A stretch of 43,876 bases of DNA from an uncultured Pelagibacteraceae bacterium (lineage in GTDB: Bacteria; Pseudomonadota; Alphaproteobacteria; Pelagibacterales; Pelagibacteraceae). Below the pieces are notes generated by a model. That model searched no databases. It saw nothing but the letters and a program-made list of their open reading frames with translations, and had not been told where the DNA came from. The translations under genes and the position numbers were made by a program. Positions 1-7,872 of this stretch are shown in pieces. The DNA is taken from contig CAJXBA010000009.1 of assembly GCA_913050185.1 (NCBI GenBank), positions 1-43,876 on the forward strand, read 5' to 3'. Within the stretch, counting starts at the first letter, position 1. Every line of letters starts with the position of its first letter.

Positions 1-244
1 CTAGCGGCTCATTATTTATTTTTTCTTTTTTGTCTCTATTCCACCAATCGACATAACCAGATTTATACCTGCCCAGGAATTTCTGTTTGTGTTCCGGACT
101 TCCTAGCTTCGGCTCTTTTGACTTCATGTCATACGACGATACATGAACTAAATCGTCCTTATGCTCGAATTTATTTTCTGCGGGATTAAATATGTAGTCC
201 CTTACGTTATTCCCGAGCCCGTCTTTTGCTGGTTTACGTATCAT
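1..244 (-). CDS. Unknown protein of the integrated element, C-terminus beyond window
   Basis: An open frame begins with ATG at 244 and stays open to the window edge, giving 81 residues of an incomplete protein. Its start overlaps the stop of the AlpA-like gene by one base (TAATG), and an AGGA Shine-Dalgarno lies seven bases upstream, so the two genes are probably translationally coupled. The visible part is hydrophilic and rich in Lys, Asp and Glu, with no signal peptide or membrane segment. It begins MIRKPAKDGLG, followed by VRDYIFNP and later GYVDWWNRDKK. I do not recognise a family. The early glycine-rich stretch followed by an RDYI segment loosely recalls relaxase N-termini, but no catalytic Tyr or His triad is visible in this portion, so that remains a guess. 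Confidence 0.7.
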   Translation of the reverse strand, partial: MIRKPAKDGLGNNVRDYIFNPAENKFEHKDDLVHVSSYDMKSKEPKLGSPEHKQKFLGRYKSGYVDWWNRDKKEKINNEPL

Positions 245-441
245 TACAGTTTCCTATTCTTCGCCCTGTACTCTTCAATTTCCGCAACGTCATATCTAAC
301 AATACCGCCGTGCTTCGTTCCTTTCGGTCTTCCAAAAACTTGATAAGGGAATCCTCTACCCGCCCAACGCCATCTTCGCAAAGTCCCAGGCGCTATGTTG
401 TATTGTTCGGCAACTTGTTTTTCGTTTAGTAAATCGCTCAT
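244..441 (-). CDS. AlpA/MerR-like helix-turn-helix protein, probable excisionase or element regulator
   Basis: This 65-residue protein consists of a single winged helix-turn-helix of the AlpA/Xis type. Residues 7-27 (EKQVAEQYNIAPGTLRRWRWA) form the helix-turn-helix, the GRGFPYQVFGRP segment forms the wing, and IVRYDVAEIEEY is the closing helix typical of the family. Such proteins bind DNA and act as recombination directionality factors or as activators of integrase genes in P4-like elements and islands. Its place three genes from the integrase within the same leftward array fits this role. Upstream spacing to the 109-residue gene is 50 bases. The downstream unknown gene starts inside its stop codon. 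Assignment to the fold is confident; whether it promotes excision or regulates transcription is inference. Confidence 0.85.
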   Translation of the reverse strand: MSDLLNEKQVAEQYNIAPGTLRRWRWAGRGFPYQVFGRPKGTKHGGIVRYDVAEIEEYRAKNRKL

Positions 442-491
442 AAGCGACTTCTAGAACAAGAAGAGCGTTTGGTCAGTAGTCTCAAAATTAA

Positions 492-821
492 TTATTTTCT
501 TTTTTTTCTATGAGTATATTCGGAAGGTTTTGTGCGGACTAAGGTTTGAATACCAGTAGCTTTCCGTTTGATGTTGTTAATATAAAACTTATCACGAGCA
601 GTTTTATTATTTAATATTCTATTAATGTAATAATCTTTATTCGTTTTTCCTTTATAAAACTTCTTCATTAAGTCTTTGAATGCTTCGTGTTCAGCAAGTT
701 TGTTCCAGGCATTCCAGGCAGTTAATTTATATTTCTTTCTGTATTCAATAACTTTTGTATAAATTATATTGATTACAAAGCTATCACCGGTCGGTCGCCC
801 GGTTCTTTCTAATTTGACCAT
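492..821 (-). CDS. Basic 109-residue protein of unknown function in the integrated element
   Basis: I do not recognise this gene. It encodes 109 residues, strongly basic (Lys/Arg-rich throughout, ending HRKKRK), with no membrane segment or signal peptide. The N-terminus contains RTGRPTG, similar to the GRP-type AT-hook-like start of small DNA-binding proteins, followed by a predicted helical stretch with several Tyr, Trp and Lys residues. The gene sits 32 bases after the integrase stop and 50 bases before the AlpA-like start, in the same direction, so it is probably co-transcribed with both. A nucleic-acid-binding or regulatory role for the element is plausible from composition only. No clear Shine-Dalgarno precedes the ATG at 821, so the start is uncertain. 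Confidence 0.6.
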   Translation of the reverse strand: MVKLERTGRPTGDSFVINIIYTKVIEYRKKYKLTAWNAWNKLAEHEAFKDLMKKFYKGKTNKDYYINRILNNKTARDKFYINNIKRKATGIQTLVRTKPSEYTHRKKRK

Positions 822-853
822 TCATTGAGAATAAAGCAATAAGTCTCAAGTGG

Positions 854-2215
854 CTACTTCTTAAATTCCAATACCTTCGATTCCTTCGTTGGTTTCTGGT
901 CCATTTTTTCTAAACCGGAAACAACTTCTGTATCAAGTATCTTTGCATATCTTTCAGTTGTTTTGACATTTGAATGACCTGCAGCCTTTTTCACAACCAT
1001 GATATTTTTTGATTTATCAAGCAGCAAGGTCAAGAAGGTATGACGACATTGTTTCGGTGGAATGTATTCTATTCCCGCCAATTTCAAAACTCTCTTCCAG
1101 GTCCTTCTTACTGAACCAAAATAACCTTTGGTACATTTCTCTCCCCTACTGTTTTTCTTTCCAAAATTATAAGAAGGGAAAACATACTCCTTCGTGCTTT
1201 CCTTCCATAATAACGGACCGGAGGTTAACCTTTCCTGATGGATCAGTTGAAGAAGTTTTAATGCGTTTGGTCCTATGTTGTAAGTTTTTGCACCGACCTT
1301 ACTATCTTCAAAAGATATTTTCTTTAATGGAAAGCTTATTTGTTTCCATTTAATCTTATTGCCTTCACTAACATTTCTGCGTCCCGTTAAAATCCACCAA
1401 GCAATTATTAAACAAGCGACCAGGTTCAAGGCTTTTTCAGTATAATAATTATAATGAATCTTGCCGGTTCTTCCGTCAGTTTTTAGAACAATAGACAAAA
1501 GATTTTCACGTTGGGTTTCGGTCATAATTCTATTATCTTCTTTATCCGGGGACCAGTGCTTCTTCTTCATCTTAATAGGATTTTTAGCCAACTCACCGAC
1601 TTCAACTCCGTACTTAAAAATAACATTTAAAAACTTAATCACTTTGTTAGCAACGGAGGGGCTTTTTAATCTAATTATGTCGTGCAGCCCCTTCATATCT
1701 TCTTTAGTGATTGAGGATAGTTTTTTGTGCTGAATGCTATACGGATTTTCTTTTTGTACTTGTAGAATCGCCGGCTTTATAGATTTTTTATTCACCCAAA
1801 CATCAATGCAAGTTTTTACAACTTTGATAGTTTTTGGCTTATATCCATAGTTCTTATTGAATCTTTTAGAATAGAATTGCTCGGTTAATTCATGCAAATT
1901 TAATTCAGCTTTTAATTCTCGTCTAGCAATTACCGGATCCTTCCCGTCTAGTATAGCAGCACCATATCTTTTTGCTTTAGCCCTAGCTCCCGGAACATTT
2001 AAGAGCGTAAAATTGCCAAGTTTAATTCTCACCCAATTTTTCTCGTTCTTCGGCTTGTAGCAATAATAAAAGTTCTTGGTCCCGGAAGTTTCAACATAAA
2101 TCCTTAACCCGGGGACTTCACTATCACCGACAGAAAAAAGTTTGTCTTTTTGTCTTAACTTTTTAATGTGGCTATCACTTAATCTTACTCTTCGCTCAAC
2201 GTGTTTTATTACCAT
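854..2215 (-). CDS. P4-type tyrosine site-specific integrase
   Basis: This enzyme integrates and excises the element by breaking and rejoining DNA at the tRNA-Lys site. The 453 residues show the usual P4-integrase order. An N-terminal arm-binding DUF4102-type domain spans about residues 10-105 (VGDSEVPGLRIYV and LGNFTLLNVPGARAKA), a core-binding helical domain follows to about 215, and the C-terminal catalytic domain completes the protein. Catalytic residues visible are Arg in TGRRN, the second Arg in KQCRHTF, His in AAGHSN and Tyr in TTERYAKI. The first His of the usual HxxR motif is Lys here (KQCR), a variation seen in some active family members. The ATG at 2215 is preceded by AGGA at good spacing. 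It lies 166 bases from the tRNA-Lys 3' end and is transcribed away from it, so its promoter lies next to the attachment site. Confidence 0.95.
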   Translation of the reverse strand: MVIKHVERRVRLSDSHIKKLRQKDKLFSVGDSEVPGLRIYVETSGTKNFYYCYKPKNEKNWVRIKLGNFTLLNVPGARAKAKRYGAAILDGKDPVIARRELKAELNLHELTEQFYSKRFNKNYGYKPKTIKVVKTCIDVWVNKKSIKPAILQVQKENPYSIQHKKLSSITKEDMKGLHDIIRLKSPSVANKVIKFLNVIFKYGVEVGELAKNPIKMKKKHWSPDKEDNRIMTETQRENLLSIVLKTDGRTGKIHYNYYTEKALNLVACLIIAWWILTGRRNVSEGNKIKWKQISFPLKKISFEDSKVGAKTYNIGPNALKLLQLIHQERLTSGPLLWKESTKEYVFPSYNFGKKNSRGEKCTKGYFGSVRRTWKRVLKLAGIEYIPPKQCRHTFLTLLLDKSKNIMVVKKAAGHSNVKTTERYAKILDTEVVSGLEKMDQKPTKESKVLEFKK

Positions 2216-2260
2216 TTTTTCCTTTCAATTTGTGTTTTGAACAACCCGTGAACATTTGGG

Positions 2261-2278
2261 CTATACAGTTTCTATACA
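2261..2278. repeat. Direct repeat CTATACA x2 beside the attachment site
   Basis: The heptamer CTATACA occurs at 2261-2267 and again at 2272-2278, with starts 11 bases apart, about one helical turn. It lies between the integrase start (2215) and the tRNA-Lys gene (2381), the place where arm-type integrase or excisionase binding sites and the integrase promoter are expected. The surrounding 165 bases otherwise hold no gene. The role as arm site or operator is inference from position and spacing. Confidence 0.45.
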
Positions 2279-2380
2279 AAATCTGTAGCGCCATAGAGAG
2301 CAAACGTCACTCGTCTCAAAACTATTTATCTTTCAAATATCAAGGAATTTTAAATGATCGGGCGAATTAAGCACCTTTTT

Positions 2381-2456
2381 TGGTGAGCCGTATTGGATTC
2401 GAACCAATGACACCTTCCTTAAAAGGGAAGTGCTCTACCAACTGAGCTAACGGCCC
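2381..2456 (-). tRNA. tRNA-Lys(UUU)
   Basis: A 76-base cloverleaf with CCA encoded in the gene. The acceptor stem GGGCCGT pairs with ACGGCTC with one G-U pair, the D arm is GCTC/GAGC, and the anticodon stem CTTCC/GGAAG encloses loop CTTTTAA with anticodon TTT. The T arm is ATTGG/CCAAT around TTCGAAT, and the discriminator is A. The gene is intact although an integrase lies directly beyond its 3' end, so the integrated element restores the tRNA sequence at its border. It lies 67 bases downstream of tgt on the same strand. Confidence 0.97.
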
Positions 2457-2523
2457 TAGGAAAAATACTACTATATATTTTTATCTTTTTTTCAATTATA
2501 AATTTCACAAATTGCAAGTAAAA

Positions 2524-3636
2524 TTAAATTATATTGCTATATTTGTTATAAAAATCACCAAAAGTATTATTTTTTATAGCTTCTCTAATTTTTTTCATTA
2601 AATCTTGATAAAAGAACAAATTATTCATTGTTAAAATCATAGAAGCCAATATTTCATTAGAATTAATTAAGTGATTAATATAACTTTTAGAATATGAATT
2701 AAGACTGCGATAGCTCATTTTTTGGTTAATTGGAGAATCATCTTTTTGATATTTAGCATTTCTTAAATTAAGTCTGCCTTCCCATGTAAATGCCAAACCA
2801 GTTCTTCCCGATCGTGTAGGTATAACACAATCAAACATATCAATACCACGCTTCACTGCTCCCAAAATATCAGATGGGGTACCTACACCCATTAAATAAC
2901 GAGGTAAATTTATAGGCATAAAAGGAACAATATCATCAAGAACCTTAAACATTTGTTTTTGAGTTTCTCCTACTGCCAGGCCGCCCAACGCATAACCATC
3001 AAAAGAAATTTTATTAAGATTATCCAAACTTTCCATTCTTAGATCTTTATAAATACCCCCCTGAATTATTCCAAATAAAGCTTTTCTTGGATTATTACCG
3101 AATTCATTTTTTGATCTCTCGGCCCAACTACTTGAAAGTTTTATTGATTTAATGAGTTTCTTTTTATCATTAGTTAATTTGGGACATTCGTCTAAGACCA
3201 TGACTATATCAGAATTAAGGTTTTTTTGAATTCTAATACTATCTTCCGGACTCAAAATAAAACGTCTACCGTCTATATGAGAATTAAAAATTGCACCTTC
3301 TTTTTCATCAATTTTGACTAATTTTGATAGAGACATAATTTGGAAACCGCCAGAATCAGTTAGTATAGGCAATCTACAATTCATAAACTTATGTAGTCCA
3401 CCAACTCTCTTTATTCGATCAACACCAGGCCTAATCATTAAATGATATGTATTTGATAAAATTATTTGAGTACCACAAGAGATTAAATCATCAAGAAAAA
3501 TTGATTTGACTGTACCCTGTGTTCCAACAGGCATAAAAGTGGGGGTATCAATTAAGCCTCGATGAGTGCTAATAATACCAAGTCTTGCCGAATGATCCTC
3601 TTTCGAAAGATAAAAAGAAAACTTTTCGGAAGACAT
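2524..3636 (-). CDS. tgt: tRNA-guanine transglycosylase lacking the zinc site
   Basis: TGT exchanges guanine-34 of GUN-anticodon tRNAs for the queuosine precursor preQ1. The 370-residue length and TIM-barrel motifs fit the bacterial enzyme. The general acid/base Asp94 lies in LTDSGGFQ, the nucleophile Asp269 in DMFDCVIPTR, and GGLAVGE and RSGRTGLAF are also present. The structural zinc site at the C-terminus is missing. By alignment with the Zymomonas enzyme (Cys318, Cys320, Cys323, His349) the equivalents here are Met307, Tyr309, Leu312 and Asn338, with spacing and flanking residues (SYxxxYxxHL, FYQxLMxKIR) kept. The protein may therefore be folded without zinc or have shifted function. In many alphaproteobacteria queA precedes tgt; here the cyclophilin gene is directly upstream by 15 bases and queA is not in the window. 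Confidence 0.93.
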   Translation of the reverse strand: MSSEKFSFYLSKEDHSARLGIISTHRGLIDTPTFMPVGTQGTVKSIFLDDLISCGTQIILSNTYHLMIRPGVDRIKRVGGLHKFMNCRLPILTDSGGFQIMSLSKLVKIDEKEGAIFNSHIDGRRFILSPEDSIRIQKNLNSDIVMVLDECPKLTNDKKKLIKSIKLSSSWAERSKNEFGNNPRKALFGIIQGGIYKDLRMESLDNLNKISFDGYALGGLAVGETQKQMFKVLDDIVPFMPINLPRYLMGVGTPSDILGAVKRGIDMFDCVIPTRSGRTGLAFTWEGRLNLRNAKYQKDDSPINQKMSYRSLNSYSKSYINHLINSNEILASMILTMNNLFFYQDLMKKIREAIKNNTFGDFYNKYSNII

Positions 3637-3651
3637 GAATAATATTAAATT

Positions 3652-4206
3652 TTATTGAGAAGAAAGACTTATAATTTTGTCAGGATCTGATACTTCGCCA
3701 TTTGCACCTTCTCCCCTCTTAATTAAGTCGACAAATTCCATACCCACGATTACTTTTCCAAAGACAGTATACTGTCTATCTAAAAAAGGAGACGCCTTAA
3801 AACATATAAAAAATTGACTATTAGCGCTGTTAGGATCTGATGAACGAGCCATAGATAAAGTTCCTCTATCATGCGGCAAATTACTAAACTCTGCTTTTAA
3901 ATTTGGATATTTAGAACCTCCGGTGCCTGCTCTTTTAAGATCATAACTTTCTAAAAGTGAATTGCCATATTCAACGTCACCAGTTTGTGCCATAAATCCA
4001 TCTATCACCCTATGAAAAACTACTCCATCATATTTTTTTTCTTTGGCTAATTGTTTTAATCTTTTTACATGGCCTGGAGCAACGTCATCGAATAATTCAA
4101 GAACAACGTCACCATCTTTTAATTTCATGATCATAATATTTTCTTGTGCTTTAACCTCTGTGATAAAAAAAATAAAAATTAGAATTGGAATAATCTTTTT
4201 TATCAT
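3652..4206 (-). CDS. Secreted cyclophilin-type peptidyl-prolyl isomerase
   Basis: This enzyme catalyses cis-trans isomerisation of prolyl peptide bonds during protein folding. The 184 residues begin with a signal peptide (about residues 1-20, Lys-Lys then a hydrophobic run ending VKAQ), so it should act in the periplasm. The cyclophilin core follows, with the catalytic FHRVIDGFMAQTGD segment, the SMARS/SQFFICF strands and FLDRQYTVFGKV. Its start overlaps the stop of coaD by four bases (ATGA type), and tgt follows after 15 bases, so it is part of the gyrA-coaD-ppi-tgt transcription unit. Alphaproteobacteria often have a secreted and a cytoplasmic cyclophilin side by side here; only the secreted one is present. 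Confidence 0.95.
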   Translation of the reverse strand: MIKKIIPILIFIFFITEVKAQENIMIMKLKDGDVVLELFDDVAPGHVKRLKQLAKEKKYDGVVFHRVIDGFMAQTGDVEYGNSLLESYDLKRAGTGGSKYPNLKAEFSNLPHDRGTLSMARSSDPNSANSQFFICFKASPFLDRQYTVFGKVIVGMEFVDLIKRGEGANGEVSDPDKIISLSSQ

Positions 4207-4697
4207 ATTTTATTTTTAATAGCTCTAACAACGCTTCTTGTAACAAAACTGTCTATATTTCCATTCAAGATGGCTATTTCCTTAACAAATTTTGATGAAA
4301 TTACCTGCTTATCCACATCCGCCATTAAAAAAACTGTCTCTATTTTCTTGTCAAGTTTTCTATTCATTCCTGCTAATTGAAATTCATATTCAAAATCTGA
4401 TGTAGCTCTTAATCCTCTAAACAGTGTTCTAGCTTCATATTTTTTGCATAACGAAGTAGTTAATGAACTGAAAGATAAAATTCGAATGTTATGTGAACAT
4501 AATTTTAAATCTCTAAATAATGAATTTTTTATAATAGAAATTCTTTCATCAGCAGAAAACATATATTCCTTATTGCTACTTTCAGACACTGCAACGATTA
4601 ATTTATTTACAATTTTTAAACTTCTTTTAATAATGTCAATATGCCCATAAGTGAGTGGATCAAATGTCCCTGGATATATACCAATTTTTCTTATCAT
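4203..4697 (-). CDS. coaD: Phosphopantetheine adenylyltransferase
   Basis: CoaD transfers AMP from ATP to 4'-phosphopantetheine, the penultimate step of coenzyme A synthesis, in the cytoplasm. The 164 residues are of normal family length. The nucleotidyltransferase signature GTFDPLTYGH (residues 10-19) is intact, including the T/HxGH histidine. The RGLRATSDFEYE segment that binds substrate and the C-terminal SSKFVKEIA (ISSTxVRE-like) motif are also present. It follows gyrA by five bases and overlaps the cyclophilin gene by four, the conserved alphaproteobacterial order. Confidence 0.97.
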   Translation of the reverse strand: MIRKIGIYPGTFDPLTYGHIDIIKRSLKIVNKLIVAVSESSNKEYMFSADERISIIKNSLFRDLKLCSHNIRILSFSSLTTSLCKKYEARTLFRGLRATSDFEYEFQLAGMNRKLDKKIETVFLMADVDKQVISSKFVKEIAILNGNIDSFVTRSVVRAIKNKI

Positions 4698-4702
4698 CTA
4701 AA

Positions 4703-7309
4703 TTAATTAAAATTATCTTCTATTTTTATTGCCGAAACAACTTTTTCTTCGCCGGATAGTTTAAATATTCTGACTCCTTGTGTATTTCTTCCGGCACTCC
4801 TTATTTCCTTAACCGCGCACCTTATTACTCTACCTTTGTCAGTAGACAAGATAATTTCATCACCTTCGTTTACAGGAAAAGATGCAGCAACATTACCATT
4901 TCTTTTAGAGTTAACAATTCCAATAATGCCTTTGCCTCCTCTATTGGTGATGCGATAATCATAAAAAGACGTTCTTTTTCCAAAACCGTTTTCAGTAATT
5001 GATAATATGTATTTTTGCTTTGCTAAAATTTCAGATGATTTAATTTTATCAGATGAACCATTTTTGAGTAATTTTTTTACTGTTTGAGGTTTAATATTTA
5101 TGTTATTTACAATAGACAAAGAAATTACTTTATCTTCTGGTCCTAACGCTATACCCTTAATTCCTTTGGACGATCTTCCCTTAAAAATTCTTAATTTATT
5201 AGACATAAATCTTATGCATTTACCTAATTGTGTACTAAGAATAATGCCTTGATCATCTCTGCAAATTTTTACTCCTATTATCTTATCATCCTCATCAAGC
5301 TTCATAGCAATTTTACCAGTAGATTGAATATTTATAAAATCTTCTAAACTATTTTTTCTGATTTTGCCTTTTGATGTAGCAAAAATAGCATAAAGATTTT
5401 TCCATTCATTTTCGCTTTCAGGTAAAGGCATAATTGAACTTATAGAATGGTGATTTTTCAATGGAAGAAGATTGAATAAAGTTTTACCTTTTGAATTAGC
5501 TGTTCCTTGGGGTATTTTCCAGGCTTTTAGCTTATAAACAAGTCCTTGTGTTGAAAAAAACAAAACGGGAGTGTGAGAATTTACAGTAAAGATTTGTATA
5601 ACAAAATCTTCATCTCTTGTCTTAATGCCAGACTTTCCTTTGCCGCCTCTTTTTTGAACCTTTACAGAAGAAAGTGAACCACGTTTAATATAACCCTTGT
5701 GTGTTATGGTAATTACAACTGCTTCTTTTTGTATTGTCTCTTCTATATTATAGTTTAAAACAGCATCTATAATTTTGCTTCTTCTTTTTATTGAAAATTT
5801 TTCTTTTATTTTTGTTAATTCATCTATGATAAATTCAAAAAGATCTCTTTTTGATTTTAACAGTTTTTCATATTTTTTAATTAACTCAGAAAGTTTTTTT
5901 ATTTCATTTTCAATCTCTTGAATTCCATAAGCTGTTAATTTTTGCAATCTTAATTCTAAAATAGCAGATACTTGCTTTTCCGATAGCAAATAAGCGGCTT
6001 TTAATTTCTCTGAGGTGACAAGCTTTATCAAACGGCTAGTTTTATTAATTTTCCATTTTTTATTTAATAGATTTTTTTTAGCCAAATCTACAGTATCAGA
6101 ATTTTTAATAATTTTTATTACAGCATCAATGTTTTCAACCGAAACTGAGATACCCAATAAAATATGAGCTTTTTCCTGAGCCTTGCTTAAATCAAACTTT
6201 ATTCTTTTTGTTAAAGTCCTTTCCCTAAAACTGACGAATTCAGATAATAATTCCTTTAGATTAAGAATTTTTGGTCTTCCACTTACAATAGCTAAGGTAT
6301 TAAAACCAAAAGAAGACTCTATTGATGTTAATCTATATAACTGTCTTTTAATAGTTTCTGGCTCAATATTTCTTCTTAAATCCAATACAACTCTTACTCC
6401 TTCGTGATTAGACTCGTCTCTTATATCGCTTATACCTTCTATTTTCTTGTCTCTAGCTAATTCGGCTATTTTTTCATTTAATGTAGATTTGTTAATTTGA
6501 TAGGGAATAGATTTTATTACCAATCGATCTTTCCCATTTTTTAAACTTTCTTCTTCAATTAAACCTCTAATTTTAATTGAACCCCTACCCTTGGCATATC
6601 CTTGCTTTAACCCTTCTTTACCTATAATTATTCCCCCTGTGGGGAAATCTGGACCTGGAATCTTTTTCATTAATTGGGAAATAGTAATATTTTTATTTTT
6701 TATTAAAGCTATAGTTCCATCAATGATTTCACCCAAATTATGTGGAGGAATGCTTGTAGCCATTCCCACTGCAATGCCTCCGGCTCCATTCACCAGCAAG
6801 TTTGGAAATTGTGCTGGCAAAACAGATGGTTCTTTTTCGCTTTCATCATAATTGCTTTTAAATTCAACAGTATTTTTTTCTATATCTTCGATTAAATATT
6901 GCGAAAGTTTAGCTAATTTTGTTTCTGTATATCTCATTGCAGCAGGCGGGTCACCATCAATAGATCCAAAATTTCCTTGACCATCTGTTAGCGGTTGACT
7001 CATGGAAAAATTTTGCGTGAGTCTAACTAATGCATCATAAACTGCTTGATCACCATGTGGGTGGTATTTACCAATAACATCTCCTACTATTCTTGCAGAT
7101 TTTCTAAACTGTTTTGACCAATCGTAACCACCTTTGTACATTGCGAAAATTATTCTTCTATGAACCGGTTTTAATCCATCTCTTGCGTCTGGTAAGGCTC
7201 TACTGATTATCACGCTCATTGCGTATGATAAATAAGATGAGCTCATTTCATCGTAAACAAAAATTGATCTGTGATTTTTTTTAATTAAATTGGATTCTAT
7301 ATTTTCCAT
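4703..7309 (-). CDS. gyrA: DNA gyrase subunit A
   Basis: GyrA is the cutting and rejoining subunit of gyrase, which introduces negative supercoils with GyrB and ATP. The 868-residue protein has the N-terminal breakage-reunion domain with the conserved [16 protein letters not shown] segment. The active-site Tyr is in AMRYTETKL, and a long coiled-coil region spans about 360-500. The C-terminal beta-pinwheel contains a GyrA-box (QKRGGKG) that marks it as gyrase rather than topoisomerase IV. The residue equivalent to E. coli Ser83 is Gln ([10 protein letters not shown]). The gene lies five bases after ssb, and coaD follows after five more, so all are probably one transcript. Confidence 0.97.
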   Translation of the reverse strand: MENIESNLIKKNHRSIFVYDEMSSSYLSYAMSVIISRALPDARDGLKPVHRRIIFAMYKGGYDWSKQFRKSARIVGDVIGKYHPHGDQAVYDALVRLTQNFSMSQPLTDGQGNFGSIDGDPPAAMRYTETKLAKLSQYLIEDIEKNTVEFKSNYDESEKEPSVLPAQFPNLLVNGAGGIAVGMATSIPPHNLGEIIDGTIALIKNKNITISQLMKKIPGPDFPTGGIIIGKEGLKQGYAKGRGSIKIRGLIEEESLKNGKDRLVIKSIPYQINKSTLNEKIAELARDKKIEGISDIRDESNHEGVRVVLDLRRNIEPETIKRQLYRLTSIESSFGFNTLAIVSGRPKILNLKELLSEFVSFRERTLTKRIKFDLSKAQEKAHILLGISVSVENIDAVIKIIKNSDTVDLAKKNLLNKKWKINKTSRLIKLVTSEKLKAAYLLSEKQVSAILELRLQKLTAYGIQEIENEIKKLSELIKKYEKLLKSKRDLFEFIIDELTKIKEKFSIKRRSKIIDAVLNYNIEETIQKEAVVITITHKGYIKRGSLSSVKVQKRGGKGKSGIKTRDEDFVIQIFTVNSHTPVLFFSTQGLVYKLKAWKIPQGTANSKGKTLFNLLPLKNHHSISSIMPLPESENEWKNLYAIFATSKGKIRKNSLEDFINIQSTGKIAMKLDEDDKIIGVKICRDDQGIILSTQLGKCIRFMSNKLRIFKGRSSKGIKGIALGPEDKVISLSIVNNINIKPQTVKKLLKNGSSDKIKSSEILAKQKYILSITENGFGKRTSFYDYRITNRGGKGIIGIVNSKRNGNVAASFPVNEGDEIILSTDKGRVIRCAVKEIRSAGRNTQGVRIFKLSGEEKVVSAIKIEDNFN

Positions 7310-7314
7310 TTAAA

Positions 7315-7773
7315 TTAAAAAGGAATTTCGTCATCAAGGTCACTTGATGAAATATTATTCTCATTTGGAAGTGCACTTTTATTTTCTACAGTATCTTGTG
7401 ATATAGTGCTTTGGTTATTTTTTCCACTTAGAATCGTAAATGTTGAATTATAACCTTGAAGAATTATTTCAGTTGAATATCTATCTTGTCCTGATTTTTC
7501 ATCAGTCCATTTTCTAGTTGTAAGTTGACCTTCTATGTAAACCTGGGCTCCCTTTTTTACATACTGTTGCACTACGTTAACTAAACCCTCATTAAATATT
7601 ACAATTCTATGCCATTCTGTTTTTTCTTTTTTTTCACCTGTATTTTTATCTTTCCATGTATTGCTAGTAGCCAAACTGAATCTCGCAACACTCTTGCCAT
7701 TCGCCATTTGTTTTACTTCAGGATCGGCCCCTAATCTGCCTATCAAAAGTACTTTATTTAAACTTCCAGCCAT
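7315..7773 (-). CDS. ssb: Single-stranded DNA-binding protein
   Basis: SSB coats single-stranded DNA during replication, recombination and repair and recruits partners through its acidic tail. The 152 residues have an N-terminal OB fold ([36 protein letters not shown]), a short flexible linker with Asn/Ser/Thr, and the canonical acidic tip DLDDEIPF. The gene is divergent from uvrA with 99 bases between, the usual alphaproteobacterial arrangement, and it starts the leftward gyrA unit. I see no GTTC-N7-GTTC LexA box of the alphaproteobacterial type between the two genes. Confidence 0.97.
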   Translation of the reverse strand: MAGSLNKVLLIGRLGADPEVKQMANGKSVARFSLATSNTWKDKNTGEKKEKTEWHRIVIFNEGLVNVVQQYVKKGAQVYIEGQLTTRKWTDEKSGQDRYSTEIILQGYNSTFTILSGKNNQSTISQDTVENKSALPNENNISSSDLDDEIPF

Positions 7774-7872
7774 ATTGTCTATAAAATTATTTAAAGATTA
7801 ATTTTTATTTTATTCAAATATAACATATTTTTATATTTTTATTAAGTAAGTAAGATATAGTAGTAAAATTTT

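Larger units (their letters stand above)
1..2383. mobile_element. Right end of an element integrated at tRNA-Lys
   Basis: This stretch runs from the window's left edge to the 3' end of the tRNA-Lys gene and holds only leftward genes of non-core type: integrase, a basic unknown protein, an AlpA-like protein and a truncated unknown gene. An integrase gene directly beside the 3' end of an intact tRNA is the standard arrangement for tRNA-targeted genomic islands, integrative elements and prophages. Hand counting gives about 40% G+C in bases 1-240, clearly above the roughly 30% of the core genes to the right, which supports recent transfer. The other attachment site, a copy of the tRNA-Lys 3' end, must lie left of the window, so neither size nor cargo can be judged. 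Which class of element this is (prophage, satellite or mobilizable island) is undetermined. Confidence 0.85.

Noticed and set aside
7030-7070. Gln at the GyrA position equivalent to E. coli Ser83
   Set aside because: Could bear on quinolone sensitivity, but the position is variable among alphaproteobacteria and I cannot tell whether it is ancestral; not counted as a resistance change.
7774-7872. SOS control of the uvrA/ssb divergent region
   Set aside because: I looked for a GTTC-N7-GTTC LexA box and saw none; only AT-rich promoter-like sequence is present.
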